Shown: piece by piece, positions 42,613 through 51,915 of the stretch
How positions within the stretch are numbered: position 1 is the stretch's first letter
How the letters are laid out: each line of letters starts with the position of its first letter
NCBI RefSeq assembly: GCF_016741785.1
Contig: NZ_JAERRL010000012.1
Coordinates: 1 to 64,000 of the forward strand
Direction: 5' to 3'
Length of the DNA: 64,000 nt
DNA from: Streptomyces sp. 7-21
Lineage (GTDB): Bacteria > Actinomycetota > Actinomycetes > Streptomycetales > Streptomycetaceae
Program-made: the position numbers and the translations under genes
The notes under the pieces: generated by a model
Database searches by the model: none
Told to the model about the DNA's origin: nothing
What the model saw: only the letters and a program-made list of their open reading frames with translations

Positions 42613-43863
42613 ATGCCGCACGCTCGCCCCCATCCGCGCCCGGCGCGCCGCCCGGGCCGCGCCGTCACCGCCGCCGCGACGGCGCTGACGCTGGCCGCCG
42701 CCCTCGGCGGCTGCTCGCTGATCACCGCCCGGACCGGCCCCCACACCCTGACCGTCGCGGACTACTACACCGCGGAGCCCGGTAACACGGCCCTCACCGA
42801 GATACTCGACGAGTGCGGCGCCCGCATCGGCGTCGACGTCGTGCGGGAGGTCATGCCCCGCTCCCAGCTCGTCCCGAAGCTGCTGCGCGACGGCGCCGCC
42901 GGCACCCTCCCCGACCTGGTGCTCAGCGACAACCCCGACCTGCCGAAGCTCGCCTCCACCGGCGCGCTGCTGCCGCTGGACGACGAGGTGGACACCGAGG
43001 GGTTCTACGACAGCGTGCTCGACACCGGCCGCTACGACGGCGAGCTGTACGGCGTCGCGCCCGGCGTCAACGGCCTGGCGCTCTTCTACGACCGCGAGGT
43101 CTTCGCCGAGGCCGGCCTCGAACCGCCTACCACCTGGGAGGAGCTGCGCCGCACCGCCGCCGCGCTCACCGAGGGGCACCGCTACGGGCTGGCGCTGTCG
43201 GCGATCGGCACTGAGGAGGGCACCTGGCAGTTCGAGCCGTTCCTGTGGGGTGCGGGCGCTGAACTGACCGACCTGGACTCGCCGGAGGCCGTGACCGCCC
43301 TGTCGTTCTGGGGCTCCCTCTTCGACGACGGCTCGGTGTCCGCCTCCGCGCTCAACTGGTCGCAGTCGGACGTCGCCGAGCAGTTCGCCGGCGGCCACGC
43401 CGCCATGATGATCAACGGCTCCTGGCAGCTCGCCGCGCTCGACGCCTACGAGGACCTGGACTACGGCGTCGTCCCGCTGCCCACCCTCCGGGAGGGCGGC
43501 GAGCCCGCGACGCCGATGGGCGGCGAGGCGTGGGCCGTGCCGCGCGGCGACAAGCAGGACAAGGCGGTGCAGCTGCTCAACTGCGTGCTGGAGCCGGACA
43601 ACATGTACACCTGGTCGCGGCTGCGTGCCGACGTGCCGAGCCACCCCGACGTCGCCGAGCGGCTGCTCGCGGACCAGCCGGACCTGGCGCCGTTCGTCGA
43701 GAGCGCGCCCACCGCCCGTTCCCGCACCGTCGAACTCGGCACCGCCTACCCCGCGGTCGCCCAGGCCCTCTCCACAGCCATGCACCAGGTCGCCACCGGC
43801 GGCGCGTCGCCCGCCGAGGCGCTCGCCGCCGCGCAGCGCGAGGCCGAGTCGGGGGACGAGTAG
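42613..43863 (+). CDS. Sugar ABC transporter solute-binding lipoprotein
   Basis: 416 residues from ATG 42613. A basic N-terminus and hydrophobic stretch end in the lipobox ALGGC, so it is anchored outside the membrane. It has the family-1 solute-binding pattern: LPDLVLSDNPDLPKLASTGALLPLDDE, YGVAPGVNGLALFYDREVFAEAGLEPPTTWEEL and FAGGHAAMMINGSWQLAAL. It captures an oligosaccharide for the two permeases that follow. The GH31 enzyme in the same cluster suggests an alpha-xylosylated or alpha-glucosylated ligand. Confidence 0.94.
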   Translation: MPHARPHPRPARRPGRAVTAAATALTLAAALGGCSLITARTGPHTLTVADYYTAEPGNTALTEILDECGARIGVDVVREVMPRSQLVPKLLRDGAAGTLPDLVLSDNPDLPKLASTGALLPLDDEVDTEGFYDSVLDTGRYDGELYGVAPGVNGLALFYDREVFAEAGLEPPTTWEELRRTAAALTEGHRYGLALSAIGTEEGTWQFEPFLWGAGAELTDLDSPEAVTALSFWGSLFDDGSVSASALNWSQSDVAEQFAGGHAAMMINGSWQLAALDAYEDLDYGVVPLPTLREGGEPATPMGGEAWAVPRGDKQDKAVQLLNCVLEPDNMYTWSRLRADVPSHPDVAERLLADQPDLAPFVESAPTARSRTVELGTAYPAVAQALSTAMHQVATGGASPAEALAAAQREAESGDE

Positions 43864-43883
43864 GAATGCGAGGGACCGACACC

Positions 43884-44798
43884 ATGAGCACCCCCAGCGC
43901 GGCCGCGGCCGCGGAGCGCCGCACCCGGCTGGTCCGCCTGAGCTTCTACGTGCCGGCGCTGCTGTACCTGGCGCTGTTCTTCGGCTACCCGATCGCGGCG
44001 AACGTCGTGATGTCCTTCCAGGACTACACGCTCACGTCGTTCTACGGCGGCGGCGCCCCGTTCAGCGGCCTGGACAACTACGCGGCCATCCTCGGCGACG
44101 AGCTGTTTTCCACCACGCTGTGGAACACCGCCGTCTTCACGGCGGCCTCGCTGTTCTTCCAGTTCTCCATCGGCCTGGCACTGGCGCTGTTCTTCCGCCG
44201 CCACTTCCCGCTCTCCGGGCTGCTGCGGGCGCTGCTCCTGCTGCCGTGGCTGCTGCCGCTGCTGGTCTCCGGCACGGTCTTCCGCTGGCTGCTGGACAAG
44301 GACTACGGCGTGGTCAACCACGTGCTGATGAACCTGCACCTGATCGACGACCCGGTGCCGTGGCTGGTCTCCACCGACCACGCCATGGCGGCGGTCGTGA
44401 TCACCAACGTGTGGATCGGCATCCCGTTCAACATGGTCATCCTCTACGGCGGCCTGACCGGCATATCGCCGCAGCTGTACGAGGCGGCCTCGCTGGACGG
44501 CGCCGGCGCGTGGCAGAAGTTCCGGTACGTCACCTGGCCGCTGCTGCGCCCGGTCACCTCGGTGGTGCTGATGCTCGGCCTGATCTACACGATCAAGGCG
44601 TTCGACATCGTCATGGTGCTCACCCAGGCCGGGCCCGCCGACGCCACCCAGCTGCTGTCCACCTGGTCGTACCAGCTGTCCTTCACCGAATTGCACTTCG
44701 GGCAGGGCGCGGCCGTCGGCAACGTCCTCATCGTCATCGCCATGATCTTCGCGCTCGTCTACCTGCGAGCGGTCCGCAAGGAACAGACCGGGAGGTAG
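43884..44798 (+). CDS. Sugar ABC transporter permease (MalF-type)
   Basis: 304 residues from ATG 43884 (GAGGGA at good spacing); an in-frame ATG at 43866 adds six residues. It has six transmembrane helices, starting with LSFYVPALLYLALFFGYPIAANVVM. The EAA loop is YEAASLDGAGAWQKFRYVTWPLLRP, the contact site for the ATPase. It is two nucleotides to a few bases from its neighbours. No ATPase gene is nearby; Streptomyces commonly shares MsiK between such importers. Confidence 0.94.
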   Translation: MSTPSAAAAAERRTRLVRLSFYVPALLYLALFFGYPIAANVVMSFQDYTLTSFYGGGAPFSGLDNYAAILGDELFSTTLWNTAVFTAASLFFQFSIGLALALFFRRHFPLSGLLRALLLLPWLLPLLVSGTVFRWLLDKDYGVVNHVLMNLHLIDDPVPWLVSTDHAMAAVVITNVWIGIPFNMVILYGGLTGISPQLYEAASLDGAGAWQKFRYVTWPLLRPVTSVVLMLGLIYTIKAFDIVMVLTQAGPADATQLLSTWSYQLSFTELHFGQGAAVGNVLIVIAMIFALVYLRAVRKEQTGR

Positions 44799-44804
44799 CC
44801 GGAG

Positions 44805-45638
44805 ATGACCACCGCACACCGCGCCACCGTGCGCCGCTGGGCCACGACGGCGGTGGCCGTCGCCCTCGTCGCCGTCTTCCTCTTCCCGCTGTACTGGATG
44901 GTCAACGCCTCGCTCCAGCCCAGCCACGAGCTGCTGTCCATCCCGCCGAAGTGGTTCCCGGCGGACCCGACGCTGGACGGATACCGGTCGGCGTTCGATA
45001 CCCAGGGCAGGCACCTGCTGATCTCGCTCTTCGTCGCCTGCGGCAACGTCGTGATCACGCTGGCCATCGCCGCCCCGCTGGCCTGGGCGCTCGCCCGGTT
45101 CCGGCTGCGGCACGCGGCGCTGCTGCTGTTGGTGCTGCTGGTCGTGCAGATGCTGCCGGGCATCGTGAAGGCCAACTCCCTGTTCACGATCTACAGCGAA
45201 CTGGGGCTGCTGAACAACACGATCGGCCTGATGTTCGCCCAGTCCACGCTGTCGGTGCCGTTCGCCGCCGTGCTGCTGCGCGCCCAGCTGCGTGACGTGC
45301 CCGCCGAGGTCACGGAGGCGGCGGCGCTGGACGGCGCCGGGCAGTGGCGGACGTTCCTGCGGATCGTGCTGCCGATGAGCCGCAACGGCGTCATCACCGC
45401 CGGCCTGTTCGCGTTCCTGTTCTCCTGGGCCGACTTCCTCTTCGCGATCACCCTCACCTCGCGCGAGGCCGTCACGCCGGTGACCGTCGGCATCTACCGC
45501 TTCGTCGGCGCCAACACCACCGACTGGAACGCCCTGATGGCCTCGGCGGTCCTGGCGTCCGTACCCGCCGCCGTGCTGCTGGTGATCGCGCAGCGGTACA
45601 TCGCCGTCGGCATGACGGGGGGCTCGGTGAAGGACTGA
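44805..45638 (+). CDS. Sugar ABC transporter permease (MalG-type)
   Basis: 277 residues from ATG 44805 (GGGAGG upstream), six bases after the previous permease. It has six transmembrane helices (WATTAVAVALVAVFLFPLYWMVNASL first) and the EAA motif VTEAAALDGAGQWRTFLRIVLPMSR. It pairs with the MalF-type subunit to form the channel. Confidence 0.95.
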   Translation: MTTAHRATVRRWATTAVAVALVAVFLFPLYWMVNASLQPSHELLSIPPKWFPADPTLDGYRSAFDTQGRHLLISLFVACGNVVITLAIAAPLAWALARFRLRHAALLLLVLLVVQMLPGIVKANSLFTIYSELGLLNNTIGLMFAQSTLSVPFAAVLLRAQLRDVPAEVTEAAALDGAGQWRTFLRIVLPMSRNGVITAGLFAFLFSWADFLFAITLTSREAVTPVTVGIYRFVGANTTDWNALMASAVLASVPAAVLLVIAQRYIAVGMTGGSVKD

Positions 45639-45700
45639 CTCCCCTCCCGCGCAGGGCACTTCGCACGCACCACCCCCACCCCACACAGGAGCCACACCAC

Positions 45701-47743
45701 ATGGCCAGCATGTTCCGGGAGCACGACGGCGGCCTCGAATGGCGCGGCGGGCACGAGACGCTGCGCATCGAGCCCTGGGGCCCCGACGCGGTCCGGGTCC
45801 GCGCCATCCTCGGCGAGGTCCGCGACGACATACCCGGCGCCCTGCTCGACCGCCCCGACCCGGGCGGCGCGCGCGTCACCATCCCCGACCTGACCGGGCT
45901 GCGGGTCTTCCGCAACGGCCTGGGCTCGCCCACCGATCCGCTGCCGCCCGCAACGCTCGTCAACGGCCGCCTCACCGCCGAGGTCACGCCCGAGGGCCAG
46001 GTGCGGTTCCTGCGCACCGAGGACGGCCGCGAGCTGCTGGCCGAGCGCAAGGCCCACTTCTGGTGGCCGGGCAGCCGCGTGCACACCCCCGTCGGCCACG
46101 GCTACCAGCGGCTGGAGCAGCACTTCGCCGCCTACGACGGCGAGCGGCTGTACGGGCTCGGGCAGCACCAGGAGGGCCGGCTGGACCGGAAGCACACCGT
46201 CGTGGACCTGGTGCAGCGCAACACCGAGGTCTCCATCCCGTTCCTGCTGTCCAGCCGCGGCTACGGCTTCCTGTGGAACAGCCCGGCGGTCGGGCGCGTC
46301 GAACTCGCCGACAACGGCACGCGGTGGGTCGCCGACGCCGCCCGGCAGATCGACTACTGGATCACGGCGGGCGATGACCCGGCCGCGCTGCTGCGCGCCT
46401 ACGCCGACGCGACGGGCCACGCGCCCGCGTTTCCCTCCTGGGCCACCGGCTTCTGGCAGTGCAAGCTGCGGTACCGCACCCAGGAGGAGCTGCTTGAGGT
46501 CGCGCGCGAGCACAAGCGGCGCGGGCTGCCGCTGTCCGTCATCGTCGCCGACTTCTTCCACTGGACGCGCCTGGGCGACCTGCGCTTCGACCCGGAGGAG
46601 TGGCCCGATCCGGCGGCGATGGTCCGGGAGCTGGAGGAGATGGGCGTCAAGCTGATGGTGTCCGTCTGGCCGTCCGTGAACCAGTCGAGCGAGAACTACG
46701 CGGAGATGGAGCGGCGCGGCCTGTTCGTCGCCAACGAGTACGGCACGGCGGCGCACGCCACGTGGGTCGACAAGGGCTCGGACCACCGGATCAGCGTGGC
46801 GTTCTTCGACCCCACCAACCCCGAGGCGCGCGACTTCTTCTGGGGCAAGGCGCGGGACAACTACCAGTCTCTGGGCATCAACCTGTGGTGGCTGGACGCC
46901 TGCGAGCCGGAGATGAAGCCCGCTTACCCCGCCAACCTCCGTTTCCACGCCGGCCACGGCCAGGAGGTCGCCAACCTCTACCCGCGCGAGGTGGCGCGCA
47001 CGTTCTACGAGGGCATGGCCGCCTCGGGCAACACCGACGGCATGTCGTTCAGCCGCTCGGCCTGGGCGGGCAGCCAGCGGTACGGCACGGCCGTGTGGTC
47101 CGGCGACATCGGCACCGACTTCGCCACGCTGCGCGCCCAGATCGCGGCCGGGCTGTCGATCGGCCTGTCCGGCATCCCGTGGTGGACCACGGACATCGGC
47201 GGCTTCCACGGCGGGGATCCGGACGACCCGGCGTACCGCGAGATCGTGATCCGGTGGTTCCAGTTCGGCGCGTTCTGCCCGATCTTCCGGCTGCACGGCT
47301 TCCGGCTGCCGTGGCTGCCGCTGGGCGGGCGGATGACCGGCGGGCCCAACGAGGTCTGGTCCTACGGCGAGGAGGCGTACCGGATCATGGTGCGCTACCT
47401 GCGGCTGCGGGAACGGATCCGGCCCTATGTCGCCGCGCAGATGGACACCGCCTCGCGCGAGGGACTGCCCGTGATGCGGCCGCTGTTCCTTCATTTCCCC
47501 GGTGACGCGCGGGCATGGGAGGTCGCCGACCAGTTCCTGCTGGGGCCGGACCTGCTGGTCGCGCCGGTCACCGAGGCGGGCGCCACGGCGCGCGACGTCT
47601 ACCTGCCGGCCGGCGCCTCGTGGACGTGTGCCTGGAGCGGCGAGGTGCACGAGGGCGGCCGCACGGTGCGCCTGGACGCGCCGCTGGACCGGCTGCCGCT
47701 GCTGCTGCGCGACGGCGCCCGGCTGCCCATCCGGGAGGACTGA
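45701..47743 (+). CDS. GH31 alpha-xylosidase/alpha-glucosidase
   Basis: 680 residues from ATG 45701. N-terminal beta domain, then the GH31 barrel with WATGFWQCKLRYRTQEELLEVAREHKRRGLPLSV. The nucleophile is D399 in LWWLDACEPE, and the acid/base is D469 in VWSGDIGTDF. WQFGAFCPIFRLHGFR follows, then a C-terminal beta domain. No signal peptide is seen, so it probably works in the cytosol on imported oligosaccharides. YicI-like features (long N-domain, YRTQEELLE) favour alpha-xylosidase, though an alpha-glucosidase cannot be excluded. Last gene of the cluster. Confidence 0.93.
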   Translation: MASMFREHDGGLEWRGGHETLRIEPWGPDAVRVRAILGEVRDDIPGALLDRPDPGGARVTIPDLTGLRVFRNGLGSPTDPLPPATLVNGRLTAEVTPEGQVRFLRTEDGRELLAERKAHFWWPGSRVHTPVGHGYQRLEQHFAAYDGERLYGLGQHQEGRLDRKHTVVDLVQRNTEVSIPFLLSSRGYGFLWNSPAVGRVELADNGTRWVADAARQIDYWITAGDDPAALLRAYADATGHAPAFPSWATGFWQCKLRYRTQEELLEVAREHKRRGLPLSVIVADFFHWTRLGDLRFDPEEWPDPAAMVRELEEMGVKLMVSVWPSVNQSSENYAEMERRGLFVANEYGTAAHATWVDKGSDHRISVAFFDPTNPEARDFFWGKARDNYQSLGINLWWLDACEPEMKPAYPANLRFHAGHGQEVANLYPREVARTFYEGMAASGNTDGMSFSRSAWAGSQRYGTAVWSGDIGTDFATLRAQIAAGLSIGLSGIPWWTTDIGGFHGGDPDDPAYREIVIRWFQFGAFCPIFRLHGFRLPWLPLGGRMTGGPNEVWSYGEEAYRIMVRYLRLRERIRPYVAAQMDTASREGLPVMRPLFLHFPGDARAWEVADQFLLGPDLLVAPVTEAGATARDVYLPAGASWTCAWSGEVHEGGRTVRLDAPLDRLPLLLRDGARLPIRED

Positions 47744-47753
47744 GCCCCCCGCA

Positions 47754-47794
47754 CGGGTGAGGGAGCCGCCCGCCCGCGCGGCGCTCCTCACCCG
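47754..47794 (+). terminator. Terminator after GH31 gene
   Basis: CGGGTGAG (47754-47761) pairs with CTCACCCG (47787-47794), and the inner bases extend the stem (CCGC/GCGG), 11 bases after the GH31 stop. Confidence 0.75.
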
Positions 47795-47814
47795 TTCGGC
47801 ACGTTCCGCGCGCG

Positions 47815-47852
47815 GATGTCTGGTTTATGTGTCAATGTGACCGTCAGACATC
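47815..47852 (+). promoter_or_regulatory. Inverted repeat before LLM-family gene
   Basis: GATGTCTG (47815-47822) and CAGACATC (47845-47852) are perfect 8-base arms 22 bases apart. The right arm abuts the ribosome-binding site ACGGAGG of the next gene, so it may be an operator or an RNA element affecting translation. Confidence 0.45.
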
Positions 47853-47865
47853 ACGGAGGTGCGCT

Positions 47866-48855
47866 GTGCGGATCGGATACAAGCTGTCTGCTGAGGGCTT
47901 CGGGCCGGACGAGCTGGTACGGCAGGCCGTGCGGGCGGAGGCTGCCGGGTTCGACTTCGTCGAGATGAGCGACCACTACCACCCCTGGCTCGACAACCAG
48001 GGCCACTCGCCGTTCGTCTGGACCGTCCTCGGCACGATCGCGGCCCGGACCGAGCGCATCGAGCTGGCCACCGGGGTGACCTGTCCGACGGTCCGCTACC
48101 ACCCGGCGATCATCGCCCAGGCGGCGGCCACGCTCGCTCTCGTCTCGCACGACCGTTTCGTCCTGGGCATCGGCGCGGGGGAGCGGCTCAACGAGCACGT
48201 CATCGGGCGCGGCTTCCCGCCCGTGAGCGTCCGGCACGAGATGCTGCGCGAGGCGCTGGACATCATCCGGCTGCTCTTCATGGGCGGCTACCGCTCCTAC
48301 GAGGGCAAGCACCTGCGCCTGGAGGACGCCCGGATCTTCGACCTGCCGTCGAAGCCGCCGCTGATCGCCGTGGCCGCCAGCGGCCGGGACTCGGCGCGGA
48401 TCGCCGCCGAGCTGGGCGACGGCCTGTTCGCCACCGAGGCCAAGCCCAGCATCGTCGACCACTACCACCGCGCCGGCGGCCAGGGCCCGCGCTACGCCGA
48501 GGTGCCGGTCGCCTGGGCACCCGACGAGCGCACCGCCGCCCGTGCCGCCTGGGAGACGACGCGCTGGGCGCTGTCCGGCTGGAAGGTCATGAGCGAGCTG
48601 CCCAACCCGGCGAACTTCGCCGCGGCCTCCGCCACCGTGCGGGAAGAGGACATCCTGAGCACCTTCGCCTGCGGCAGCGACCCCGAGCGCTACCTCCAGG
48701 TCGCCCGCCGCTTCGTGGACGCCGGCTTTGACCACCTGGTCATGCAGAATGCCGGCCCGGACCCCGACGGCTTCCTCGACTTCTTCGCGAGCGAACTCAA
48801 CGAGCCGCTCCGCCGCCTCGGCGCCCCCGCGAATGCCGTGGCCGCGGCCGGATAA
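47866..48855 (+). CDS. F420-dependent LLM-class oxidoreductase (FGD-like)
   Basis: 329 residues from GTG 47866 (GGAGGTG upstream). A TIM-barrel luciferase-like enzyme: VRIGYKLSAEGFGPDELVRQAVRAEAAGFDFVEMSDHYHPW, LATGVTCPTVRYHPAIIAQAAATLALVSHDRFVLGIGAGERLNEHV and LIAVAASGRDSARIAAELGDGLF. These match the F420-dependent glucose-6-phosphate-dehydrogenase-like subgroup. It reduces F420 with an unidentified alcohol or sugar phosphate. Monocistronic. Confidence 0.92.
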   Translation: MRIGYKLSAEGFGPDELVRQAVRAEAAGFDFVEMSDHYHPWLDNQGHSPFVWTVLGTIAARTERIELATGVTCPTVRYHPAIIAQAAATLALVSHDRFVLGIGAGERLNEHVIGRGFPPVSVRHEMLREALDIIRLLFMGGYRSYEGKHLRLEDARIFDLPSKPPLIAVAASGRDSARIAAELGDGLFATEAKPSIVDHYHRAGGQGPRYAEVPVAWAPDERTAARAAWETTRWALSGWKVMSELPNPANFAAASATVREEDILSTFACGSDPERYLQVARRFVDAGFDHLVMQNAGPDPDGFLDFFASELNEPLRRLGAPANAVAAAG

Positions 48856-48862
48856 ACGCGGG

Positions 48863-49060
48863 CTAACTCCGTCCCGGTGACTGGCGGGCGGTGTGATAGA
48901 GGCCGGCCAGCGCCTCAATGCCGCCGGCGACCATAAGGGCTATGCCCGTCTTGCTCAGCGACAATACCGGCGTCTCGATATCACCGCCGAAGACCAGGAG
49001 ACCGAGGCCCAGAACAAACGCCCCCACCCCTTCGGCCAGGTACTTCCTGCCACGACTCAT
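48863..49060 (-). CDS. Small two-helix membrane protein (DUF5708-like)
   Basis: 65 residues from ATG 49060. Two transmembrane helices, LAEGVGAFVLGLGLLVFGGDIETPVL and KTGIALMVAGGIEALAGLYH, with the ETPVL.L.K.G pattern I associate with DUF5708 of Streptomyces. It is convergent with the LLM gene, 8 bases apart. Function unknown. Confidence 0.75.
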   Translation of the reverse strand: MSRGRKYLAEGVGAFVLGLGLLVFGGDIETPVLSLSKTGIALMVAGGIEALAGLYHTARQSPGRS

Positions 49061-49482
49061 CGCGCGTCCCTCTCGGATAGCTTGTGGCGCCCGGCCCCTC
49101 TTCTCACTCAGCGTAGAAACGTCCTCCCGCCGCCGCGCCCTCCGCGCGGACGATCCGGCCTGCACCCTTCGATGGAGACTCCCCTCGCTGTGCCGGTCCG
49201 CCTCCAGTACCTCCACGGCCTGGCGGCGGATGAAGGTTTGCCGCATGGCGACGGCCGTGTGGACGGAGACGATGTCCGATGAGTCGCCGTCGCCTCTTGC
49301 GACGGGGATACTGGCCTCGGGGGTGGAGGCGAAGGGCAAGAAGCAGGATCACTCGTCGGCACGTGCGCTGGGGTGGCCGGAGCGGCAGGTGCCGCCCAGG
49401 GCACGGTCGAGGACTACCTGAAGTCACGTAAGCGGGGCGTGCGTTCGTTCATGCTCTGGCGGGAGCGGGACCGTGGCGGAGT
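49061..49482. other. Intergenic stretch without a convincing gene
   Basis: About 420 bases. Frames in both directions are open but none has codon bias with an RBS. It probably carries the promoters of the small membrane protein and of the following disrupted gene. Confidence 0.4.
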
Positions 49483-49934
49483 GTGGGCCAGGGTGGTGAC
49501 TCGTCCGGGGGAGGGAAGGAGTGCCCGGAGTACGAGGTGCGCGGCGCGGACGGTGAGGTGCTTGCGGTGGTGCGGCGGCAGCGTGGCTCGCTGCCCGACC
49601 TGCGGCGGCCCCGCTGGTGCGGGGACACGAGGCGTCGTGGCGCGCGTGGAAGGGCGCGATGCTGTGGTGGGCGGTGTGGGTGCCGCTGCTGCCGGTCCAG
49701 TACCTGCTGGCCATTGTGTCGCTTGGCAGTTTCGTCGGTGTGGAGCCGCCGCGCCGGATGCGGTTTGCCGAGGATGGCCGGCTGAAGCTGCGGTATCACC
49801 CCGGTCAGCGCCGCAGTTTTCTCGAGGTACGGGACGAGCGCTGCGATCTCCGGGTCGCGGCAGCGCTGCTGCTCTTGATCCACAGCTGGGAGACCAGCGT
49901 CCTGAACTCTTCTCCGTACGACCACACGCCTTAA
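49483..49934 (+). pseudogene. Hypothetical membrane protein, probable frameshift
   Basis: The frame from GTG 49483 (YEVRGADGEVLAVVRRQRGSLPDL) gives way, near 49605-49620, to another frame reading VRGHEASWRAWKGAMLWWAVWVPLLPVQYLLAIVSLGSF, then FAEDGRLKLRYHPGQRRSFLEVRDERCDLRVAAALLLLIHSWE, up to 49934. Together they look like one protein with a beta-rich N-terminus, a membrane helix and a C-terminal scramblase-like strand region. No frame contains both halves. Function unknown. The break could be a sequence error. Confidence 0.45.
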
Positions 49935-49940
49935 GCAGCG

Positions 49941-50744
49941 TCAGCCCAGCTCGCCGAACCGTGCCGCGGCGCCGCCGGGGACCGCGCCGCCGTCGACCGG
50001 AAGGGCGTGACCGGTGACGTACGAGGCGGCGCCGGAGCACAGCCACAGGACGGCCGCCGCCGCCTCGTCGGGCTGGCCGAGGCGCCCGAGCGGCGCGCCC
50101 AGCGCCATCTGGTCCCGCGCGCCCTTCGGCAGCCCGGCCAGCAGCGGCGTGTCGATGACGCCGGGGCAGACGGCGTTGACCCGGATGCCGCGCCGCGCGT
50201 AGTCGAGGGCGGCGGCCCGGGTCAGGCCGACGACGCCGTGCTTGGCGGCCGTGTACGCGGCCATGCTCGGCGCGCCGATGAGGCCGAGCGCGGAGGCGGT
50301 GTTGACGATGGCACCGCCGCCGCTGTCCAGCATGGCGGGGATCTCCGCCTTCAGGCAGAGAAAGACGGACGTCAGGTCGGTGTCGATGACGCGCCGCCAC
50401 TCCTCGGTGCTCACCTCGGCCAGCGGTGTCACGCCGCCGCCGGCGCCCGCGTTGTTGTGGGCGATGTCCAGGCGCCCGAAGTGCGCGACGACGCGGTCGA
50501 CCAGCCGGTCGACGGCGGCCTCGCTGGTCACGTCGGCGAGGAAGAGTTCCGCTGCCCCGCCGGCCTCCCGGATCGCGTCGACGGTCGCCTTGGCGTGCGT
50601 CTCTGCGACGTCGGTCACCGCGACCTGCGCTCCGGCGCGGCCGAACGCCTCGGCCGTGGCGCGCCCGATGCCGGACCCGCCGCCGGTGACCAGCACCACG
50701 GAGCCGCTGAAGTCGAACGTGCTGGTGGCGCGGGTCCGTGTCAC
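49941..50744 (-). CDS. SDR-family NAD(P)-dependent oxidoreductase
   Basis: 267 residues from GTG 50744. The Rossmann fold has VLVTGGGSGIGRATAEAFGRAGAQVAVTD, NNAGAGGGVTPL, catalytic Ser in NTASALG, and Tyr-Lys in YTAAKHG. VNAVCPGVIDTPLL and the ending SYVTGHALPVDGG are typical of classical SDRs. The substrate is unknown. It is divergent from the MDR gene (90-base gap), and the two may be co-regulated. Confidence 0.94.
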   Translation of the reverse strand: MTRTRATSTFDFSGSVVLVTGGGSGIGRATAEAFGRAGAQVAVTDVAETHAKATVDAIREAGGAAELFLADVTSEAAVDRLVDRVVAHFGRLDIAHNNAGAGGGVTPLAEVSTEEWRRVIDTDLTSVFLCLKAEIPAMLDSGGGAIVNTASALGLIGAPSMAAYTAAKHGVVGLTRAAALDYARRGIRVNAVCPGVIDTPLLAGLPKGARDQMALGAPLGRLGQPDEAAAAVLWLCSGAASYVTGHALPVDGGAVPGGAAARFGELG

Positions 50745-50834
50745 TGTGCTGGTCCCTTCGGTTGCGCGCGACAGGGGAGTGATGCGCAGGGAGAATAGTG
50801 GTGTTTGCACCCTTTTGCGAAGGGAGGCGCGGCC

Positions 50835-51761
50835 GTGAAGGCTGTGTTCTACCGCCACTACGGCGGCCCCGACGTCCTGGAGTACGGCGAGCTTCCGGCG
50901 CCCAAGACCGGCCCCGACGCGGTGCTGGTCCAGGTGCGGGCCGCCTCGGTCAATCCGGTGGACTGGAAGTGCCGTTACGGCTACCTGGAGCCGATGGTGG
51001 ACGCGGTCTTCCCGGTGATCCCCGGCTGGGACATGGCGGGCGTCGTGGTCAGGCCGGGGGCGGCCGTGCCGGAGTTCGCCGAGGGGGACGAGGTGATCGG
51101 CTACGTGCGCGAGGACATGCTCTCGCGCGGCACCTTCGCGGAGCTGGTCGCCGCTCCCGTGCGCACGCTCGGCCCCAAGCCGCGCAACCTCGGCTTCGAG
51201 GAGGCGGCGACGCTCCCGCTCGCGGGGCTGACGGCGTACCAGGTGCTCAAGCGCGCGCTCCGCGTCGGCCAGGGCGACCGGGTGCTCGTCCACGCGGCGG
51301 CCGGCGGCGTCGGCTCGTTCGCCGTCCAGATCGCGCGGTACCTCGGTGCGCGGGTCATCGGCACGGCCAGTGAGCGGAACCACGCCTACCTGCGGGACCT
51401 GGGCGCCGAGCCCGTGGTCTACGGCGAAGGGCTGGCGGACCGGGTGCAGGCGCTGGTGCCTGACGGAGTGACGGCCGTGTTCGACATGGTCGGCGGCGAG
51501 GCGCTGGCGGCGACGCGCGGGGTGCTGGCGCCCGGCGGGCGGGCGGCCTCCATCGCGGACAGCACGGTGACGGAACTGGGCGGCCAGTACGTCTTCGTGC
51601 GCCCCGACCCGGCCGATCTGCGTGCGCTGAGCGACATGGCCGAGGCGGGGGCGCTGCGCCCTCACCTGGCCGCCGTGTTTCCGCTCGAACAGGCCGCTGA
51701 AGCACACCGGTTGAGCGAGGAAGGGCACACCCGGGGGAAGATCGCCGTCACCGTCGGCTGA
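50835..51761 (+). CDS. Zinc-independent MDR (quinone oxidoreductase-like)
   Basis: 308 residues from GTG 50835 (GGGAGG upstream). It has the MDR pattern: VKAVFYRHYGGPDVLEYGELPAP, VRAASVNPVDWKCRYGYL, LPLAGLTAYQVLKRALRVGQGDRVLVHAAAGGVGSFAVQIARYLGARVIGT with the NADPH-binding AAGGVG. No structural zinc cysteines, so quinone-reductase type. Substrate unknown. Confidence 0.93.
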   Translation: MKAVFYRHYGGPDVLEYGELPAPKTGPDAVLVQVRAASVNPVDWKCRYGYLEPMVDAVFPVIPGWDMAGVVVRPGAAVPEFAEGDEVIGYVREDMLSRGTFAELVAAPVRTLGPKPRNLGFEEAATLPLAGLTAYQVLKRALRVGQGDRVLVHAAAGGVGSFAVQIARYLGARVIGTASERNHAYLRDLGAEPVVYGEGLADRVQALVPDGVTAVFDMVGGEALAATRGVLAPGGRAASIADSTVTELGGQYVFVRPDPADLRALSDMAEAGALRPHLAAVFPLEQAAEAHRLSEEGHTRGKIAVTVG

Positions 51762-51840
51762 GGCCGGGCCGCGCGCGAGCCGCTGCGCGATGTCTTGACG
51801 GCCCCAGGGACCCCCCGTACCGTCACCGCGTCCGGGACGA

Positions 51841-51880
51841 ATTGAAACGACTCAATTGAAACGACTCAATGAAACGTTAC
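51841..51880 (+). promoter_or_regulatory. Tandem 14-bp operator-like repeats before lyase gene
   Basis: ATTGAAACGACTCA occurs at 51841-51854 and again at 51855-51868, followed by a third half-site ATGAAACGTTAC at 51869-51880. TGAAACG is a typical half of LacI-family operators. The block ends 36 bases before the lyase start, so it can control it directly. Confidence 0.6.
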
Positions 51881-51915
51881 AACTGCGCCTCGACGCGGGA
51901 GCCGGAGGAAAGAAC

